Positions 19,533 through 29,763 of a DNA stretch of 64,000 nt are shown here, one piece after another. Made by a program: the position numbers and the translations under genes. The notes beneath the pieces were generated by a model that worked only from the letters and a program-made list of their open reading frames with translations, had not been told where the DNA came from and did not search any database. The stretch comes from Prochlorococcus sp. AG-363-K07 (GTDB lineage Bacteria; Cyanobacteriota; Cyanobacteriia; PCC-6307; Cyanobiaceae). Numbering within the stretch: position 1 is the first letter of the stretch; each line of letters opens with the position of its first letter. The stretch lies in the NCBI GenBank assembly GCA_003280225.1, contig QCFO01000007.1, forward strand, positions 1 through 64,000. The letters run 5' to 3'.

Positions 19533-20318
19533 GTGCCGGACTCCCCTGCAATGGTTGAAATGCAAGGTCTATCAAAGCAGTGGGAGGGTTCTCCTGTACT
19601 GAATGAAATCAGTTTTAAAATGAAACCTGGAGAAAGAGTGGCCATAGTTGGCCCCTCAGGCTCCGGTAAATCAACCATTCTTAAGCTTTTGGCAGGATTA
19701 ATCTTGCCAACAAAAGGTCACATTTGTTTATTCGGCGAAAAACAGACTTTCCTAAGGCTAGATCAAAGTAATCCTCCAGATGTAAGGCTTGTATTTCAAA
19801 ACCCAGCTCTATTAGCATCTTTGACAGTTGAAGAAAATGTAGGCTTTCTATTACAAAGAAGTGGGATTTTGAATAACGAAGAGATCCATCAACAAGTGAT
19901 GTTTGCTTTGAAAGAAGTCGGTCTTTTCGATGTGGCCAGCAAATTCCCTGGGCAACTAAGTGGGGGCATGCAAAAAAGAGTTAGCTTCGCGAGGGCATTA
20001 ATCAATGAGACTGTAGACCGAAACAATAGACTGCCATTGCTTTTATATGATGAACCAACAGCAGGTCTAGATCCAATAGCGTGTACGCGTATAGAAGACC
20101 TGATCGTTAAAACAACAACTTTGGCAGGAGGGAGTTCAATTGTTGTAAGTCATGTCTTGAGCACTATTGAGAGGTCATCAGAAAGAATCTTTTTGCTATA
20201 TGGAGGCAAGTTCCAATGGGAAGGTTCTATACATGAATTCAGAGAAAGTAAAAATCCATTTGTAAATCAGTTTCGCAACGGTAACCTTCAAGGGCCAATG
20301 CAACCAGAAGACAATTGA
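19533..20318 (+). CDS. ABC transporter ATPase, MlaF/TGD3-like lipid transport
   Basis: This is a 261-residue ABC ATPase: Walker A GPSGSGKST near residue 39, signature LSGGMQKRVSFARAL, Walker B LLLYDEPTAGLDP and a switch His in VSHVLSTIE. The GGMQKR signature is typical of the MlaF/TGD3 group that drives phospholipid transport between membranes. The next gene, overlapping by 4 bases, encodes an MCE-domain protein, which supports this. No MlaE-type permease gene is adjacent. In chloroplasts the related TGD1-2-3 complex imports lipid for thylakoids. Confidence 0.88.
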   Translation: MPDSPAMVEMQGLSKQWEGSPVLNEISFKMKPGERVAIVGPSGSGKSTILKLLAGLILPTKGHICLFGEKQTFLRLDQSNPPDVRLVFQNPALLASLTVEENVGFLLQRSGILNNEEIHQQVMFALKEVGLFDVASKFPGQLSGGMQKRVSFARALINETVDRNNRLPLLLYDEPTAGLDPIACTRIEDLIVKTTTLAGGSSIVVSHVLSTIERSSERIFLLYGGKFQWEGSIHEFRESKNPFVNQFRNGNLQGPMQPEDN

Positions 20319-21181
20319 ATTCAGTGCGTCGGAGTTTTCGTGATGCGATTGTTGGATTATCGCTCGTAGGAGGGATAATCCTTTTTGCTGGAAGCCTTCT
20401 TTGGCTTAGAGGGGTAAGACTAGGTTCCAAAGCTTGGGTACTGAATGCAAACTTCTCAGACGCGAGTGGATTATCAGAAGGTTCACCCGTCACTTATAGA
20501 GGAATACTTATAGGGTCAGTTGGAGAAATCACTGTTAAACCTGAAACTGTTCAAGCGATTTTGAATATTGATAATGCTGATCTACTGCTAGCTAAGCCAG
20601 TAATCGCAAAACTAGTAAAAAACTCTCTCTTGGGTGGTGATGTCAAAATCACACTAATTAGTCAAGGAGCTCTACTACCTGAGGACTCAGCTCGACCAAT
20701 TGAGCAAGGTTGTATTAGTCAAAAAATGCTATGTGCAGGTGACACAATTAAAGGGCAGCCCTTAACTAGCATTTCCACACTCACAACCGAGATTGAACGA
20801 TTAGTTCGCAAGGCAGGAGAAAAGGATATTATTGATAATCTAGTCAGTTCAGCAGAGCAGTTTGATAAAACTCAAAAAGAACTAGAAAACCTTATTCTTC
20901 AAGCGAAGTTAGAAATGAATCGAGCTGCTCCAATTATATCTGAAATAACAAAAGCAACTATTCATATCAATAATATACTCTCAGCAATCGATAACCCAGA
21001 TACATTAAATAACATCACAGAAACCGCAGAAAATGCTAGGTCTTTATCAGAGAAAATAGATATCATTGGGGGTGACATAAATGAAATAATGGGTGACGAA
21101 GAACTTATGTCTGCAATCAGGAGTGTCACTATTGGTCTTGGAAAATTCTTTGAAGAAGTTTATCCACCAAAGTCAAAGTAA
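20315..21181 (+). CDS. MCE-domain (MlaD/TGD2-like) lipid transport protein
   Basis: This 288-residue protein has one N-terminal membrane anchor (AIVGLSLVGGIILFAGSLLWL), then an MCE domain at about residues 38-115 (ANFSDASGLSEGSPVTYRGILIGSVGEI) and a long helical C-terminus. MCE proteins form rings that shuttle lipid across the periplasm. The start is TTG at 20315, overlapping the ATPase gene by 4 bases; a GTG three codons on is also possible. Together they form part of an Mla/TGD-type system. Confidence 0.88.
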   Translation: MNSVRRSFRDAIVGLSLVGGIILFAGSLLWLRGVRLGSKAWVLNANFSDASGLSEGSPVTYRGILIGSVGEITVKPETVQAILNIDNADLLLAKPVIAKLVKNSLLGGDVKITLISQGALLPEDSARPIEQGCISQKMLCAGDTIKGQPLTSISTLTTEIERLVRKAGEKDIIDNLVSSAEQFDKTQKELENLILQAKLEMNRAAPIISEITKATIHINNILSAIDNPDTLNNITETAENARSLSEKIDIIGGDINEIMGDEELMSAIRSVTIGLGKFFEEVYPPKSK

Positions 21182-21243
21182 ATAAAACCTTTAAGTATCA
21201 ATACTGGCTTAAACCCTCTGAAGAAATATTGAAGTCATTTTAA

Positions 21244-23415
21244 CTACACAACCTCCCCGATTGCATCCATCGCTATTGCAGCTATTGCCTGATCACTTGC
21301 CTTAGGAAGTTGTACATATTTACCACCAGCAGCCTCAGCAAGCTCTTTACCCATTCCGCTCCCAATAAACTTTCGTTCAGTATCTATAACAAGCAACTTA
21401 ATACCAAGATTTCTATATCTAGACGCCACATCTAGCAACTCCTGCTTTAAGTCTATTGGATCGTCTCCCTCAAGTTCTGGCTGTCCCAAGGACTTGCCCA
21501 AAGGTACGTTTCCTCTGCCATCAGTTATTGCAACTACAACGACTTGTCCCAAATCACCAGTTGCAAGAGCATTTGCCCCAACACGTGCAGCCTGAGTCAA
21601 GCCATGGGCCAAAGGGGACCCTCCTCCACAAGGCATTGTTTCTAATCGTCTTTTTGCTGCTGTTATAGACCTAGTAGGAGGCAAGAGCACCTCAGCTTGA
21701 TCTCCTCTAAATGGAATCAAAGAGACCTCATCTCTATTTTCATATGCTTCTGTTAGTAACCTAATTACTGCACCTTTTGCACTTTGCATCCTATTTAGAG
21801 CCATAGAACCACTTGCATCTACTAGAAAAATGACCAAAGCCCCTGCCTTCCTTTGCAAAAGCTTGGCTCTGAGATCACCTTCTTCAACAATTACTTTTCG
21901 CTCTGGATGCCTAACTCTTCTTGCTTTCTGATAGGGAGCCGCAGCTCTTAATGTGGCATCTACTGCAATTCGTCTAACAGGTCCGCGGGGCAAAATAGGT
22001 TTGACATAACGGCCACGACTATCACTCAATACAGCTGATCTACTCCCGCTATTACCACTTTTGGACTTTGCTGCTGAAAAAAGCAAGAGATCCGGATCAA
22101 TCGCGCATGCTTCAGGATCAAGCATGAACTCTTCTGGAATCGGAGGAGAAGATTCTTCTTCAGGAGTATCTTCCTCATCCTGTTCGTTTTGATCTTGATC
22201 GTCTTCAGATTTGTCATCTTCAGGCTTTTCAGGGGGGGGTTGTTGATCCTCTGGGGGAGGCGGTTCTATTGGCTCATCCTGAGGGGGAATTTGAAGAGCT
22301 CTGGGTGCAATTACAAGCCGAACAGCCACTTGTAAATCGTCAGCATCCACGCTATCTCTTCCACCTAATGCCGCGTGAGCCTTAGCAACTCGCACTGCAT
22401 ATAGCTCTGATCGATGTCCTTCAACCCCTCCTCTAATAGCCTCTTTCACAAGATATTCAATTTGTTCATTGGTAATTTGGACATCTGTCAGCCATTGCCT
22501 AGCCAGCAAAAGCTGTGTGGCCAGTGATTCAGTTGATTCAGCCCATAATTTCGAGAAAGTTTCACTGCATTGACCATGTTGCAAAACTGATTGGGTGATT
22601 TCTACACGTTGTTCATTAGTAATCAGCTGGTCAGCAGAAAGAACTATTGCAAATCGATCTAACAAGTGATCTCGAACTGCTCCTTCTTCAGGGTTGTAAG
22701 TAGCTATAAGAAGTGGACGGCAAGGGTGGCTCAGGCTTAAACCTTCACGCTCTACACGATTCTCCCCTGCTCCTACTGCAGCAAGCATCAAATTTACGAT
22801 TCCATCATCTAACAAATTCAATTCATCTACGTAAAGCACACCTCTATGAGACTCAGCTAACAAACCTGGCTGAAAAACTGGAGTTCCACTAGCCAAAGAG
22901 GCTGTCACATCAACTGCGCCAACCAATCGATCTTCCGTCACTCCTAGCGGCAATTGAATAAAGGGAGCCGGAATAACTCGAGTAGGTACTTCAAAATCAA
23001 TATTCCCCTCAGTCCCTTGTTGAGCCTGAACAAATATCTGAGTTGCTTCGTCCCACTCGTCTGGATTTTTGGGGTCGAGATTGATCCCTATTGGCCGATT
23101 GAAAGGAGACCCTAGTTGCTTTTCTCCTTCGCTGTCAGAATCTAAAGAAAGAACCTCTATAGGAGGTAACAGTGCATGCAAGCCCCTAGCCAGGATTGAT
23201 TTACCGGTGCCTCTTCCACCAGCAATGATCACCCCTCCAAGCCCAGGATCTACAGCTGCAAGCATCAATGCCAACTTAAGAGTTCCATGTCCTGTAATCG
23301 CAGCCAAAGGAAAGGCGCGATCTGCCATCCCTTTGGCCATTAAATCTGAAGGCCTTGAGATGCTTTCCTTAGCGGTTGATCCGCTTGCAGCCATTGGATG
23401 CCCCCAACCAATCAA
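21244..23415 (-). CDS. chlD: Magnesium chelatase subunit D
   Basis: This 723-residue protein has an AAA+ N-terminal half ([20 protein letters not shown] near 65; [19 protein letters not shown]), a Pro/Asp/Glu-rich acidic linker at about 370-420, and a C-terminal von Willebrand A domain with MIDAS motif [11 protein letters not shown] near 535. With ChlI and ChlH it inserts Mg into protoporphyrin IX, the first committed step of chlorophyll synthesis. The conserved part begins at [10 protein letters not shown], so ATG codons at 23394 or 23328 may be the true start. It is divergent from folK. Confidence 0.95.
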   Translation of the reverse strand: MIGWGHPMAASGSTAKESISRPSDLMAKGMADRAFPLAAITGHGTLKLALMLAAVDPGLGGVIIAGGRGTGKSILARGLHALLPPIEVLSLDSDSEGEKQLGSPFNRPIGINLDPKNPDEWDEATQIFVQAQQGTEGNIDFEVPTRVIPAPFIQLPLGVTEDRLVGAVDVTASLASGTPVFQPGLLAESHRGVLYVDELNLLDDGIVNLMLAAVGAGENRVEREGLSLSHPCRPLLIATYNPEEGAVRDHLLDRFAIVLSADQLITNEQRVEITQSVLQHGQCSETFSKLWAESTESLATQLLLARQWLTDVQITNEQIEYLVKEAIRGGVEGHRSELYAVRVAKAHAALGGRDSVDADDLQVAVRLVIAPRALQIPPQDEPIEPPPPEDQQPPPEKPEDDKSEDDQDQNEQDEEDTPEEESSPPIPEEFMLDPEACAIDPDLLLFSAAKSKSGNSGSRSAVLSDSRGRYVKPILPRGPVRRIAVDATLRAAAPYQKARRVRHPERKVIVEEGDLRAKLLQRKAGALVIFLVDASGSMALNRMQSAKGAVIRLLTEAYENRDEVSLIPFRGDQAEVLLPPTRSITAAKRRLETMPCGGGSPLAHGLTQAARVGANALATGDLGQVVVVAITDGRGNVPLGKSLGQPELEGDDPIDLKQELLDVASRYRNLGIKLLVIDTERKFIGSGMGKELAEAAGGKYVQLPKASDQAIAAIAMDAIGEVV

Positions 23416-23450
23416 ATCCTTACCAGTCTCGCTGATCGGCTCATATTCTC

Positions 23451-24023
23451 ATGACTTTCGAGGAACCAAATCTTCTTGCTGTTGGGCTAGGTGCCAACCT
23501 CCCAAGTCCAATTGGTCCACCAATCTCCACGCTTATTGCAGTAAGACCTATCCTGCAAAAAGTTATTCAAGATTGGCTATCTCAAGTAACTGGTGAAAAA
23601 ACAGATAGAGACAAGCATTCCAATGATTTGGAATGGTGTTGGTCATCTTTGTATGAGACAACTCCAATAGGCGGACCCAGTCAGCAAAATCCTTATATCA
23701 ATGCTGTTCTTGTTGTAAATGGTGAAAGGTTGGCATCTGTAATCCCATGTGAATCTGCAGCAAGAAATCTGTTAGAAAGATTTTTAAAAATCGAAAAAGA
23801 TTTTGGCCGAGATCGCAAAACTACTGAGATCCGCTGGGGGCCAAGATCTCTAGATTTAGATTTACTAGGATGGGGAAGCCTACAAGTACATCAGAAAGAT
23901 CTAATACTCCCGCACCCACGACTTCTAGCAAGAAGCTTTGTCATAGTGCCATTAGGAGAAGCTCTAACCCAAAAAGAATCACAACCTCCGTTCATAAAAA
24001 CCAAGCTGGACTGGCCTAAATGA
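23451..24023 (+). CDS. folK: HPPK, 2-amino-4-hydroxy-6-hydroxymethyldihydropteridine pyrophosphokinase
   Basis: This 190-residue protein transfers pyrophosphate from ATP to hydroxymethyl-dihydropterin in folate synthesis. AVGLGANLPSPIGPP at the N-terminus and WGPRSLDLDLLGWG near 135 are the substrate and Mg-binding motifs. The ILPHPRLLARSFVIVPL stretch is the family C-terminal block. It stands alone, not fused to FolB or FolP. Only 35 bases separate it from the annotated chlD ORF, so the two share a divergent control region. Confidence 0.93.
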   Translation: MTFEEPNLLAVGLGANLPSPIGPPISTLIAVRPILQKVIQDWLSQVTGEKTDRDKHSNDLEWCWSSLYETTPIGGPSQQNPYINAVLVVNGERLASVIPCESAARNLLERFLKIEKDFGRDRKTTEIRWGPRSLDLDLLGWGSLQVHQKDLILPHPRLLARSFVIVPLGEALTQKESQPPFIKTKLDWPK

Positions 24024-24092
24024 GACTTTCCTGACGACCAAATAATCAGGTAATTGCTAAAAAAGACATGCTGGTATCCAAAGAATTTGTAC

Positions 24093-24653
24093 ATGACACC
24101 ATTATCTCCAACAGAACCTTCAGTCCTTATCGAAGAAAAGGCTTCATTACAAGCTAAAAAAATTAGGTTTGAGATCAATAAGATCAGATTGCCAATGGGC
24201 TTAGAAAAAGAATTTGGATCAATCAAACATCCAGGCGCTTCACTAGCAGTTCCACAAACTAATGATGGGAAATTTGTACTACTCCGACAATACAGATTCG
24301 CGATCTCCAGAAGAATCATTGAATTTCCTGCAGGCACATTAGAAGATGGAGAAAATCCTCTTAGCTCAATGAAAAGAGAGCTTGGAGAAGAAACAGGTTA
24401 TGAAGCATATGAATGGGAATCACTTGGGCAAATGTGTCCTTGCCCAGGATATTCCGATGAAATCATTCATATGTATTTAGCTAGGAATCTTACGCATATA
24501 GCTGAACCACCTCCAGGAGATGATGACGAAGATATTGAAGTATTAATTATGAGCAAAAGCGAAATAAATAAATGCATCTCAAGCGGGAATGAACTCCTAG
24601 ATGGGAAAAGCATTACTGCATGGTACAGAGCTTGTCAATTAATAGAAAATTAG
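24093..24653 (+). CDS. NUDIX hydrolase, ADP-ribose pyrophosphatase-like
   Basis: This 186-residue protein contains the NUDIX box GTLEDGENPLSSMKRELGEE near residue 84, preceded by FVLLRQYRFAI and followed by CPGYSDEIIHMYLA. This arrangement is typical of ADP-ribose or sugar-nucleotide pyrophosphatases. The ORF starts at a TTG (24054), but the ATG at 24093 (MTPLSPTEPS) is preferred. It follows folK after about 70 bases, an order common in picocyanobacteria. Substrate cannot be fixed from sequence. Confidence 0.88.
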   Translation: MTPLSPTEPSVLIEEKASLQAKKIRFEINKIRLPMGLEKEFGSIKHPGASLAVPQTNDGKFVLLRQYRFAISRRIIEFPAGTLEDGENPLSSMKRELGEETGYEAYEWESLGQMCPCPGYSDEIIHMYLARNLTHIAEPPPGDDDEDIEVLIMSKSEINKCISSGNELLDGKSITAWYRACQLIEN

Positions 24654-24716
24654 GAAAGTACTTATAGTCTCATATGGAAAATAGCTTTCTAATTAATTTT
24701 AATAATCAATCTAATC

Positions 24717-25913
24717 TTACTCAGTAAGAATTGTTTTAACCCTAGAGATAACGTAGTCCTGCTGTTCCTTAGTGATTTCAGGAAATATTGGCAAGCTAAG
24801 CACTTCGCAGCAAAGTTTCTCAGTCTTTGGCAAGCTACCGACTTTATATCCTAAGTCAGCATATGCAGGTTGTAGATGAATAGGAATAGGATAATAAATA
24901 ATTGTAGTCACTCCTTCTGATTCAAGATCAAGCTTGAATCTATCCCGAGGATTTTCATTGTTTGGGAAGGAAAAGTATTTGTCTTTGAATGGCTTTTGAT
25001 TCCTAGCGAAGTTTTCAATTTGGTCAGAAAAAGATTTGATTCTTATTACAAATTGATTCCAACAATGCGTTGCATTCTCTTCATCCAACTCGGCAGGCAA
25101 GATCAAACTTGGACAATCACCAAGCATCTCTTGATAGTATTTAGCAACTGCCTGACGTTGATCAATCCAACCCATTAGCTTTGGTAATTTCACATTTAAT
25201 ACCGCAGCTTGAATAGCATCCATACGACTGTTATAACCCAATTCAGTATGCAAATAGCGACTTGGCATTCCATGCATTGAAAGGTGACGCATCCGCATAG
25301 CAAGGGAAGCATCATTAGTAACTACTGCTCCACTATCTCCAGCCGCTCCAAGATTCTTAGTAGGGAAGAAGCTAAAACAACCAATATTGCCCCAACTACC
25401 AACTGAGCAGCCGTTCCACTTGGCACCAGCAGCCTGCGCGCAGTCTTCGATGACTTTTAATTTATACTTTCTTGCAATAGTTAACAACTTCTCCATATTT
25501 ACAGGTCTACCAAAAAGATGAACAGGCATTATTGCTTTTGTCGACGAATTTATAGCTTTTTCTAGCTCCGAAAGATCAAGTAAATAATCATCATCACTTA
25601 CATCAACAAAAACAGGTTTGGCTCCTACAGCACTAATTGCTTCGGCGGTTGCAAAAAAACTAAATGAGCAAGTAATTACCTCATCCCCAACCCCTATATC
25701 AAGAGCTCTTAAAGCCAGAATCAAGGCATCTGTCCCACTATTACAGCTGACTGCATTAGAGACCCCAAGGGTCCGAGCAAATGATTCTTCAAAAGCCTCA
25801 ACTTCTTCACCACCGATGAAGTGGCCACTTCTTAAAACCCTCGAGATAGCAATATCAAGTTCAGGCGCAAGATTGGCAAGCTGCTTGGAAAGACTAAAAG
25901 GTGGGACCTGCAT
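24717..25913 (-). CDS. DegT/DnrJ/EryC1/StrS sugar aminotransferase
   Basis: This 398-residue PLP enzyme belongs to the family that aminates keto-sugar nucleotides for surface polysaccharides. The internal-aldimine lysine is in CFSFFPTKNLGAAGDSGA near residue 185. NSGTDALILALRAL binds PLP phosphate and VIEDCAQAAGA carries the PLP-ring Asp. Length is normal. It stands apart from other sugar genes here, convergent with the NUDIX gene. The specific sugar is unknown. Confidence 0.9.
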   Translation of the reverse strand: MQVPPFSLSKQLANLAPELDIAISRVLRSGHFIGGEEVEAFEESFARTLGVSNAVSCNSGTDALILALRALDIGVGDEVITCSFSFFATAEAISAVGAKPVFVDVSDDDYLLDLSELEKAINSSTKAIMPVHLFGRPVNMEKLLTIARKYKLKVIEDCAQAAGAKWNGCSVGSWGNIGCFSFFPTKNLGAAGDSGAVVTNDASLAMRMRHLSMHGMPSRYLHTELGYNSRMDAIQAAVLNVKLPKLMGWIDQRQAVAKYYQEMLGDCPSLILPAELDEENATHCWNQFVIRIKSFSDQIENFARNQKPFKDKYFSFPNNENPRDRFKLDLESEGVTTIIYYPIPIHLQPAYADLGYKVGSLPKTEKLCCEVLSLPIFPEITKEQQDYVISRVKTILTE

Positions 25914-25962
25914 AAAATAACCTTACGACCTGGGAAAAAACGATTGGTAATTAGTGAGGGAA

Positions 25963-26583
25963 TCATCCAAACCAATAAGGCTCCTGTCCAGGGTGCCACT
26001 TGATATTGCACCCAATAGAAGGTTGTTGATCTGAAGAAACTTCTTTGCCTTCTAAAACAGCATCCAAAGCGGAGCGCAAATCAGATCCATTTACGGGCAG
26101 TCTATTTCCTGGTCTACTGCTGTCTAACTGACCTCTATAGCGCAACCTTTGTTGATTATCTTGTTGCATTGAGAATAAAAAGAAATCGGGGGTACACGCA
26201 GCCTTGAGATCTTTAGCAAGAGCTTGTTCTTCATCTATGAGATAGGGAAACCTCCATCCACGTTTTTCTACCTGAAGGGCTAATTGCTGAGGCGCATCTT
26301 GAGGATGAGTAATCAAGCTATTACTTGATACAGCAAGTATTTGCACCTTATCTCCATAGTCATGATCTAACATTGAGATCTGAGGCTCAATATGCTTTAC
26401 AAATGGACAATGAGCACATATCACCATCAAGAGGATAGGTTTCTTATTAAGCATTTTATTGCTGATTGTGCCTGGGCCCCCTGATTGGTCTTGATCTAAC
26501 AAAGTCGAATTTTGAACAACTTTCAAATCAAAGGAGGGGAGCCTTGTCCCCAAAGGAAGCATTGTGGAAAATGTACGAACCAT
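25963..26583 (-). CDS. Thioredoxin-like (AhpC/TSA-type) protein
   Basis: This 206-residue protein has a thioredoxin fold with an active-site CAHC in LLMVICAHCPFVKHIEPQI near residue 57. LQVEKRGWRFPYLIDEEQALAKDLKAACTPDFFLF contains the cis-Pro region. It resembles the redoxin family widely found in cyanobacteria. It may reduce thiols or peroxide, but no partner is visible. The start could be the second Met (MLPLG). It is divergent from fabI across about 110 bases. Confidence 0.82.
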   Translation of the reverse strand: MVRTFSTMLPLGTRLPSFDLKVVQNSTLLDQDQSGGPGTISNKMLNKKPILLMVICAHCPFVKHIEPQISMLDHDYGDKVQILAVSSNSLITHPQDAPQQLALQVEKRGWRFPYLIDEEQALAKDLKAACTPDFFLFSMQQDNQQRLRYRGQLDSSRPGNRLPVNGSDLRSALDAVLEGKEVSSDQQPSIGCNIKWHPGQEPYWFG

Positions 26584-26693
26584 ATGATCGGATAAAAAGG
26601 GCTGTAATGGATTAGTAGCGATATAAGGGCATTCTTTACAAGCAGTGCCCTATATAGGAGAGAATCACACTAATTCAACAAAAATTCTTTCAG

Positions 26694-27476
26694 ATGCTTC
26701 TCGATCTAAGCGGCAAAAAGATTCTTGTAACAGGCATTGCAAATAATCGCTCTATTGCTTGGGGCATTGCTCAACAACTAAGCGCAGCCGGTGCCGATCT
26801 TGGAATCACCTACCTACCTGATGAAAAAGGCAGGTTTGAGGCAAAAGTAAAAGAACTGACCGCTCCCCTCAACCCCAGTCTTTTCCTGCCACTAAATGTT
26901 CAAAATCAAGCGCAGATCGAAGAAGTGTTTAATGCAATCCAATCAAATTGGGGACAATTAGATGGATTAGTGCATTGTCTGGCATTCGCTGGTAAAGAAG
27001 AACTCATTGGTGATTACAGCAACACAACTGCAGAGGGGTTTTCACGAGCTTTAGAGATAAGCGCATATTCTTTAGCACCTCTTTGCAAACATGCAAAACC
27101 TCTATTCTCCGAAGGAGCAGGTGTAGTCACTCTTACCTATTTGGGAGCGGAAAGAGCAATCCCAAATTACAACGTAATGGGTGTAGCAAAGGCAGCATTA
27201 GAGGCTTCAGTTCGCTATCTTTCCGCTGAGCTAGGCGCTGATAAACAAGTCAGAGTCAATGCAATTAGCGCAGGTCCTATAAGAACTTTGGCTAGCTCTG
27301 CTATAGGGGGAATTCTAGAAATGATTCATAATGTTGAGGAGAAAGCTCCTTTGCGCAGAACTGTTACTCAAAAAGAAGTGGGAAATACAGCGGCCTTCCT
27401 TCTAAGTGACTTAGCAAGTGGTATTTCAGGTCAAACTCTTTACGTTGATGCTGGCTATTGCATTAATGGGATGTAA
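26694..27476 (+). CDS. fabI: Enoyl-[acyl-carrier-protein] reductase (NADH)
   Basis: This 260-residue SDR enzyme catalyses the last step of each fatty-acid elongation cycle. VTGIANNRSIAWGIA is the NAD-binding motif of FabI, and YLGAERAIPNYNVMGVAKAALE holds the Tyr-x6-Lys catalytic pair near residues 158-165. SAGPIRTLASSAI and GISGQTLYVDAGYCING are conserved ends. It sits before hisB on the same strand. A 13-bp inverted repeat spans its stop codon. Confidence 0.96.
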   Translation: MLLDLSGKKILVTGIANNRSIAWGIAQQLSAAGADLGITYLPDEKGRFEAKVKELTAPLNPSLFLPLNVQNQAQIEEVFNAIQSNWGQLDGLVHCLAFAGKEELIGDYSNTTAEGFSRALEISAYSLAPLCKHAKPLFSEGAGVVTLTYLGAERAIPNYNVMGVAKAALEASVRYLSAELGADKQVRVNAISAGPIRTLASSAIGGILEMIHNVEEKAPLRRTVTQKEVGNTAAFLLSDLASGISGQTLYVDAGYCINGM

Positions 27477-27492
27477 TTACATTAATGCAATA
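27456..27492. repeat. 13-bp inverted repeat across the fabI stop codon
   Basis: TATTGCATTAATG (27456-27468) and CATTAATGCAATA (27480-27492) are perfect inverted copies with an 11-base spacer that includes the TAA stop of fabI. RNA from this strand would fold into a 13-bp stem. No T-run follows, so it is not a classic terminator; it may define or protect the fabI 3' end or act between fabI and hisB. Confidence 0.75.
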
Positions 27493-27517
27493 TGCGCTCA
27501 ACTTATAGGCAAGAGAA

Positions 27518-28135
27518 ATGAAATCATCACGTCAGGGGAATGTTCATCGCACCACTAAGGAGACAGACGTGTTGTTGCGTCTCAATCTTGATGGCAGTGG
27601 CAATTGCAAAGTTTCTACAGGTATTCCATTCCTAGACCACATGCTTCAACAAATAGCTAGCCATGGATTGTTTGATCTTGAAGCAAAAGCCAAAGGAGAT
27701 ATTCACATAGACGATCATCACACCAATGAGGATGTTGGTATTGCCTTTGGCCAAGCTTTGGCAACAGCCTTAGGGGATCGAAAAGGAATTACTAGATTCG
27801 GTCATTTTGTTGCGCCTCTAGATGAAGCCTTAGTACATGTAGTTCTTGATTGTTCAGGAAGGCCCCACCTTAGTTATCAGCTCGAAATTCCAGCCCAAAA
27901 AATTGGAAGCTATGACACTGAACTAGTTAAAGAATTCTTTGTCGCCGTTGTAAACAACAGCGGACTAACTATGCATATCAAGCAATTAAGTGGAACCAAC
28001 TCACATCACATAGTCGAAGCATGTTTCAAAGCATTCTCCAGAGCACTAAGAATGGCCACTGAATTTGATCCGAGAAGATCAGATGCAATTCCAAGTAGCA
28101 AAGGGGTACTAGAGCAAGCTGGGCAAAATAATTAA
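27518..28135 (+). CDS. hisB: Imidazoleglycerol-phosphate dehydratase
   Basis: This 205-residue protein is the dehydratase for the sixth step of histidine synthesis. It has the metal-binding His clusters [15 protein letters not shown] near residue 72 and [16 protein letters not shown] near 165, and [13 protein letters not shown] near 40. It lacks the phosphatase domain of the enteric bifunctional HisB. It is 41 bases after fabI; other his genes are not nearby, as usual in cyanobacteria. Confidence 0.96.
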   Translation: MKSSRQGNVHRTTKETDVLLRLNLDGSGNCKVSTGIPFLDHMLQQIASHGLFDLEAKAKGDIHIDDHHTNEDVGIAFGQALATALGDRKGITRFGHFVAPLDEALVHVVLDCSGRPHLSYQLEIPAQKIGSYDTELVKEFFVAVVNNSGLTMHIKQLSGTNSHHIVEACFKAFSRALRMATEFDPRRSDAIPSSKGVLEQAGQNN

Positions 28136-28212
28136 AGATCTTTTCTTCAAAGCATTACTCACGGCCAAATTCGATTTACGCGAATATGAACTAATAGCTA
28201 AAGCATCAATTC

Positions 28213-29703
28213 GTGGAAGAACCTTTCTTGAATCATTCATCCAAAAGAGCTTCTGGTCAATTTGATAGGGAAGACTGGGCTAGCGCTTACGGCAATGTAG
28301 AAGCTGAATTAACAAATATCTCTTTAAAAGCAAGTCGCGGGAAAATCCCTACTGAAATGAATGGCTTTTTTTATAAAAACGGTCCAGGCCGTCTAGAAAG
28401 AAATGGCCATTGGGTCCATCACCCATTCGATGGAGATGGAATGATCTCTGCTGTTCAATTCAGCAATGGAGAAGTTAATCTAACCAATCGATTCGTTAGA
28501 ACTAAAGCCTGGCAGGAAGAAGAAGTATTAGGGAAATTTCTTTATAGAGGAGTTTTTGGAACCCAAAAAGAAGGCGGAATAATGAAAAATGCCTTTGATG
28601 TCCGGCTGAAGAACATTGCCAATACAAATGTGGTCAAGCTTGGAAATGACTTATTAGCTCTTTGGGAGGCAGCAGAACCTCATGCATTAGATCCAATTAC
28701 TTTGGAGACAAAGGGAATTTCTAACCTTGAAGGAACACTTAAAAAAGGTGAAGCATTTAGTGCTCACCCAAGATTTGATCCAGGACATTACGGACAAAAG
28801 AGGATGGTTTCCTTTGGAGTTAAAACGGGACCAAAAAGCACCATTAGACTCATGGAGTTTGAAGTCGATGGAACAAATTCCGGGAAACTAATTAGTGACA
28901 GACAAGATACTTTTAATGGGTTCGCCTTTCTTCATGACTTCGCCATAACACCGAACTGGGCAATCTTTTTGCAAAATGCAATTGCTTTTAATCCAATACC
29001 ATTCCTTTTAGGCCAAAAAGGTGCAGGCCAATGCTTATCATCACAAAAAAATGGGCGCGCAAAATTTTGGTTAATTCCACGCAATTCAGGGACCTTCGCT
29101 GGTGAATCCCCGAGAGAATTAGATGCTCCTGATGGATTTGTTTTCCATCATCTAAATGCATGGGAAGAAGGTGAGGAAATAATTATAGACAGTATTTACT
29201 ATCGTGATTTTCCTTCCATCGAACCAGAAGAAAACTTTCGAGAAATTAATTTTGATTCAATACCAGAGGGGATCCTCAAAAGATGTCAAATAAATAGTAA
29301 AAATAATAAAGTCAAGACAACACAGCTAAGTCCACAATGCTGCGAATTTGCAATGGTTAATCCACGCTTCGTAGGACTTAAAGGAAGCTATAGCTGGATG
29401 GCATCGGCAGCTAAAAAGTGTGGGAATGGTCCGCTCCAATCTATTAAAAAAATAGATCTCAAAAGTAATGAAGAATTATTTTGGAGTTGTGCCCCCAGAG
29501 GGTTTGTAAGTGAGCCACTCATGGTACCCAAACCAAACTCAAACTTAGAAGATGATGGTTGGGTTCTTGTATTAGTGTGGAATGGCTGTCGTCGTGGAAC
29601 AGACCTAGTAATATTAAATGCAAGTAATCTTCACGAGGAAGCAGTAATAGAACTCCCCCTCTCAATCCCACATGGACTCCATGGAACGTGGGTTGCTGAA
29701 TAA
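28213..29703 (+). CDS. Carotenoid cleavage oxygenase (RPE65/CCD family)
   Basis: This 496-residue seven-bladed beta-propeller dioxygenase cleaves carotenoids or apocarotenoids. Candidate iron-ligand histidines appear in AHPRFDPG (near 196), FLHDFAITPN (near 244), FVFHHLNAWEE (near 315) and the C-terminal SIPHGLHGTWV. GFFYKNGPGRLERNGHWVHHPFDGDGMIS is the family opening. It resembles the cyanobacterial apocarotenoid-15,15'-oxygenase group that makes retinal, but substrate is unproven. The start is GTG. Downstream is the convergent rdgB gene. Confidence 0.9.
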   Translation: MEEPFLNHSSKRASGQFDREDWASAYGNVEAELTNISLKASRGKIPTEMNGFFYKNGPGRLERNGHWVHHPFDGDGMISAVQFSNGEVNLTNRFVRTKAWQEEEVLGKFLYRGVFGTQKEGGIMKNAFDVRLKNIANTNVVKLGNDLLALWEAAEPHALDPITLETKGISNLEGTLKKGEAFSAHPRFDPGHYGQKRMVSFGVKTGPKSTIRLMEFEVDGTNSGKLISDRQDTFNGFAFLHDFAITPNWAIFLQNAIAFNPIPFLLGQKGAGQCLSSQKNGRAKFWLIPRNSGTFAGESPRELDAPDGFVFHHLNAWEEGEEIIIDSIYYRDFPSIEPEENFREINFDSIPEGILKRCQINSKNNKVKTTQLSPQCCEFAMVNPRFVGLKGSYSWMASAAKKCGNGPLQSIKKIDLKSNEELFWSCAPRGFVSEPLMVPKPNSNLEDDGWVLVLVWNGCRRGTDLVILNASNLHEEAVIELPLSIPHGLHGTWVAE

Positions 29704-29763
29704 CAAATATCTAAGTAAACTAACAAGCTTACTATGCATATTTCACAAGAATAGATATCACAT

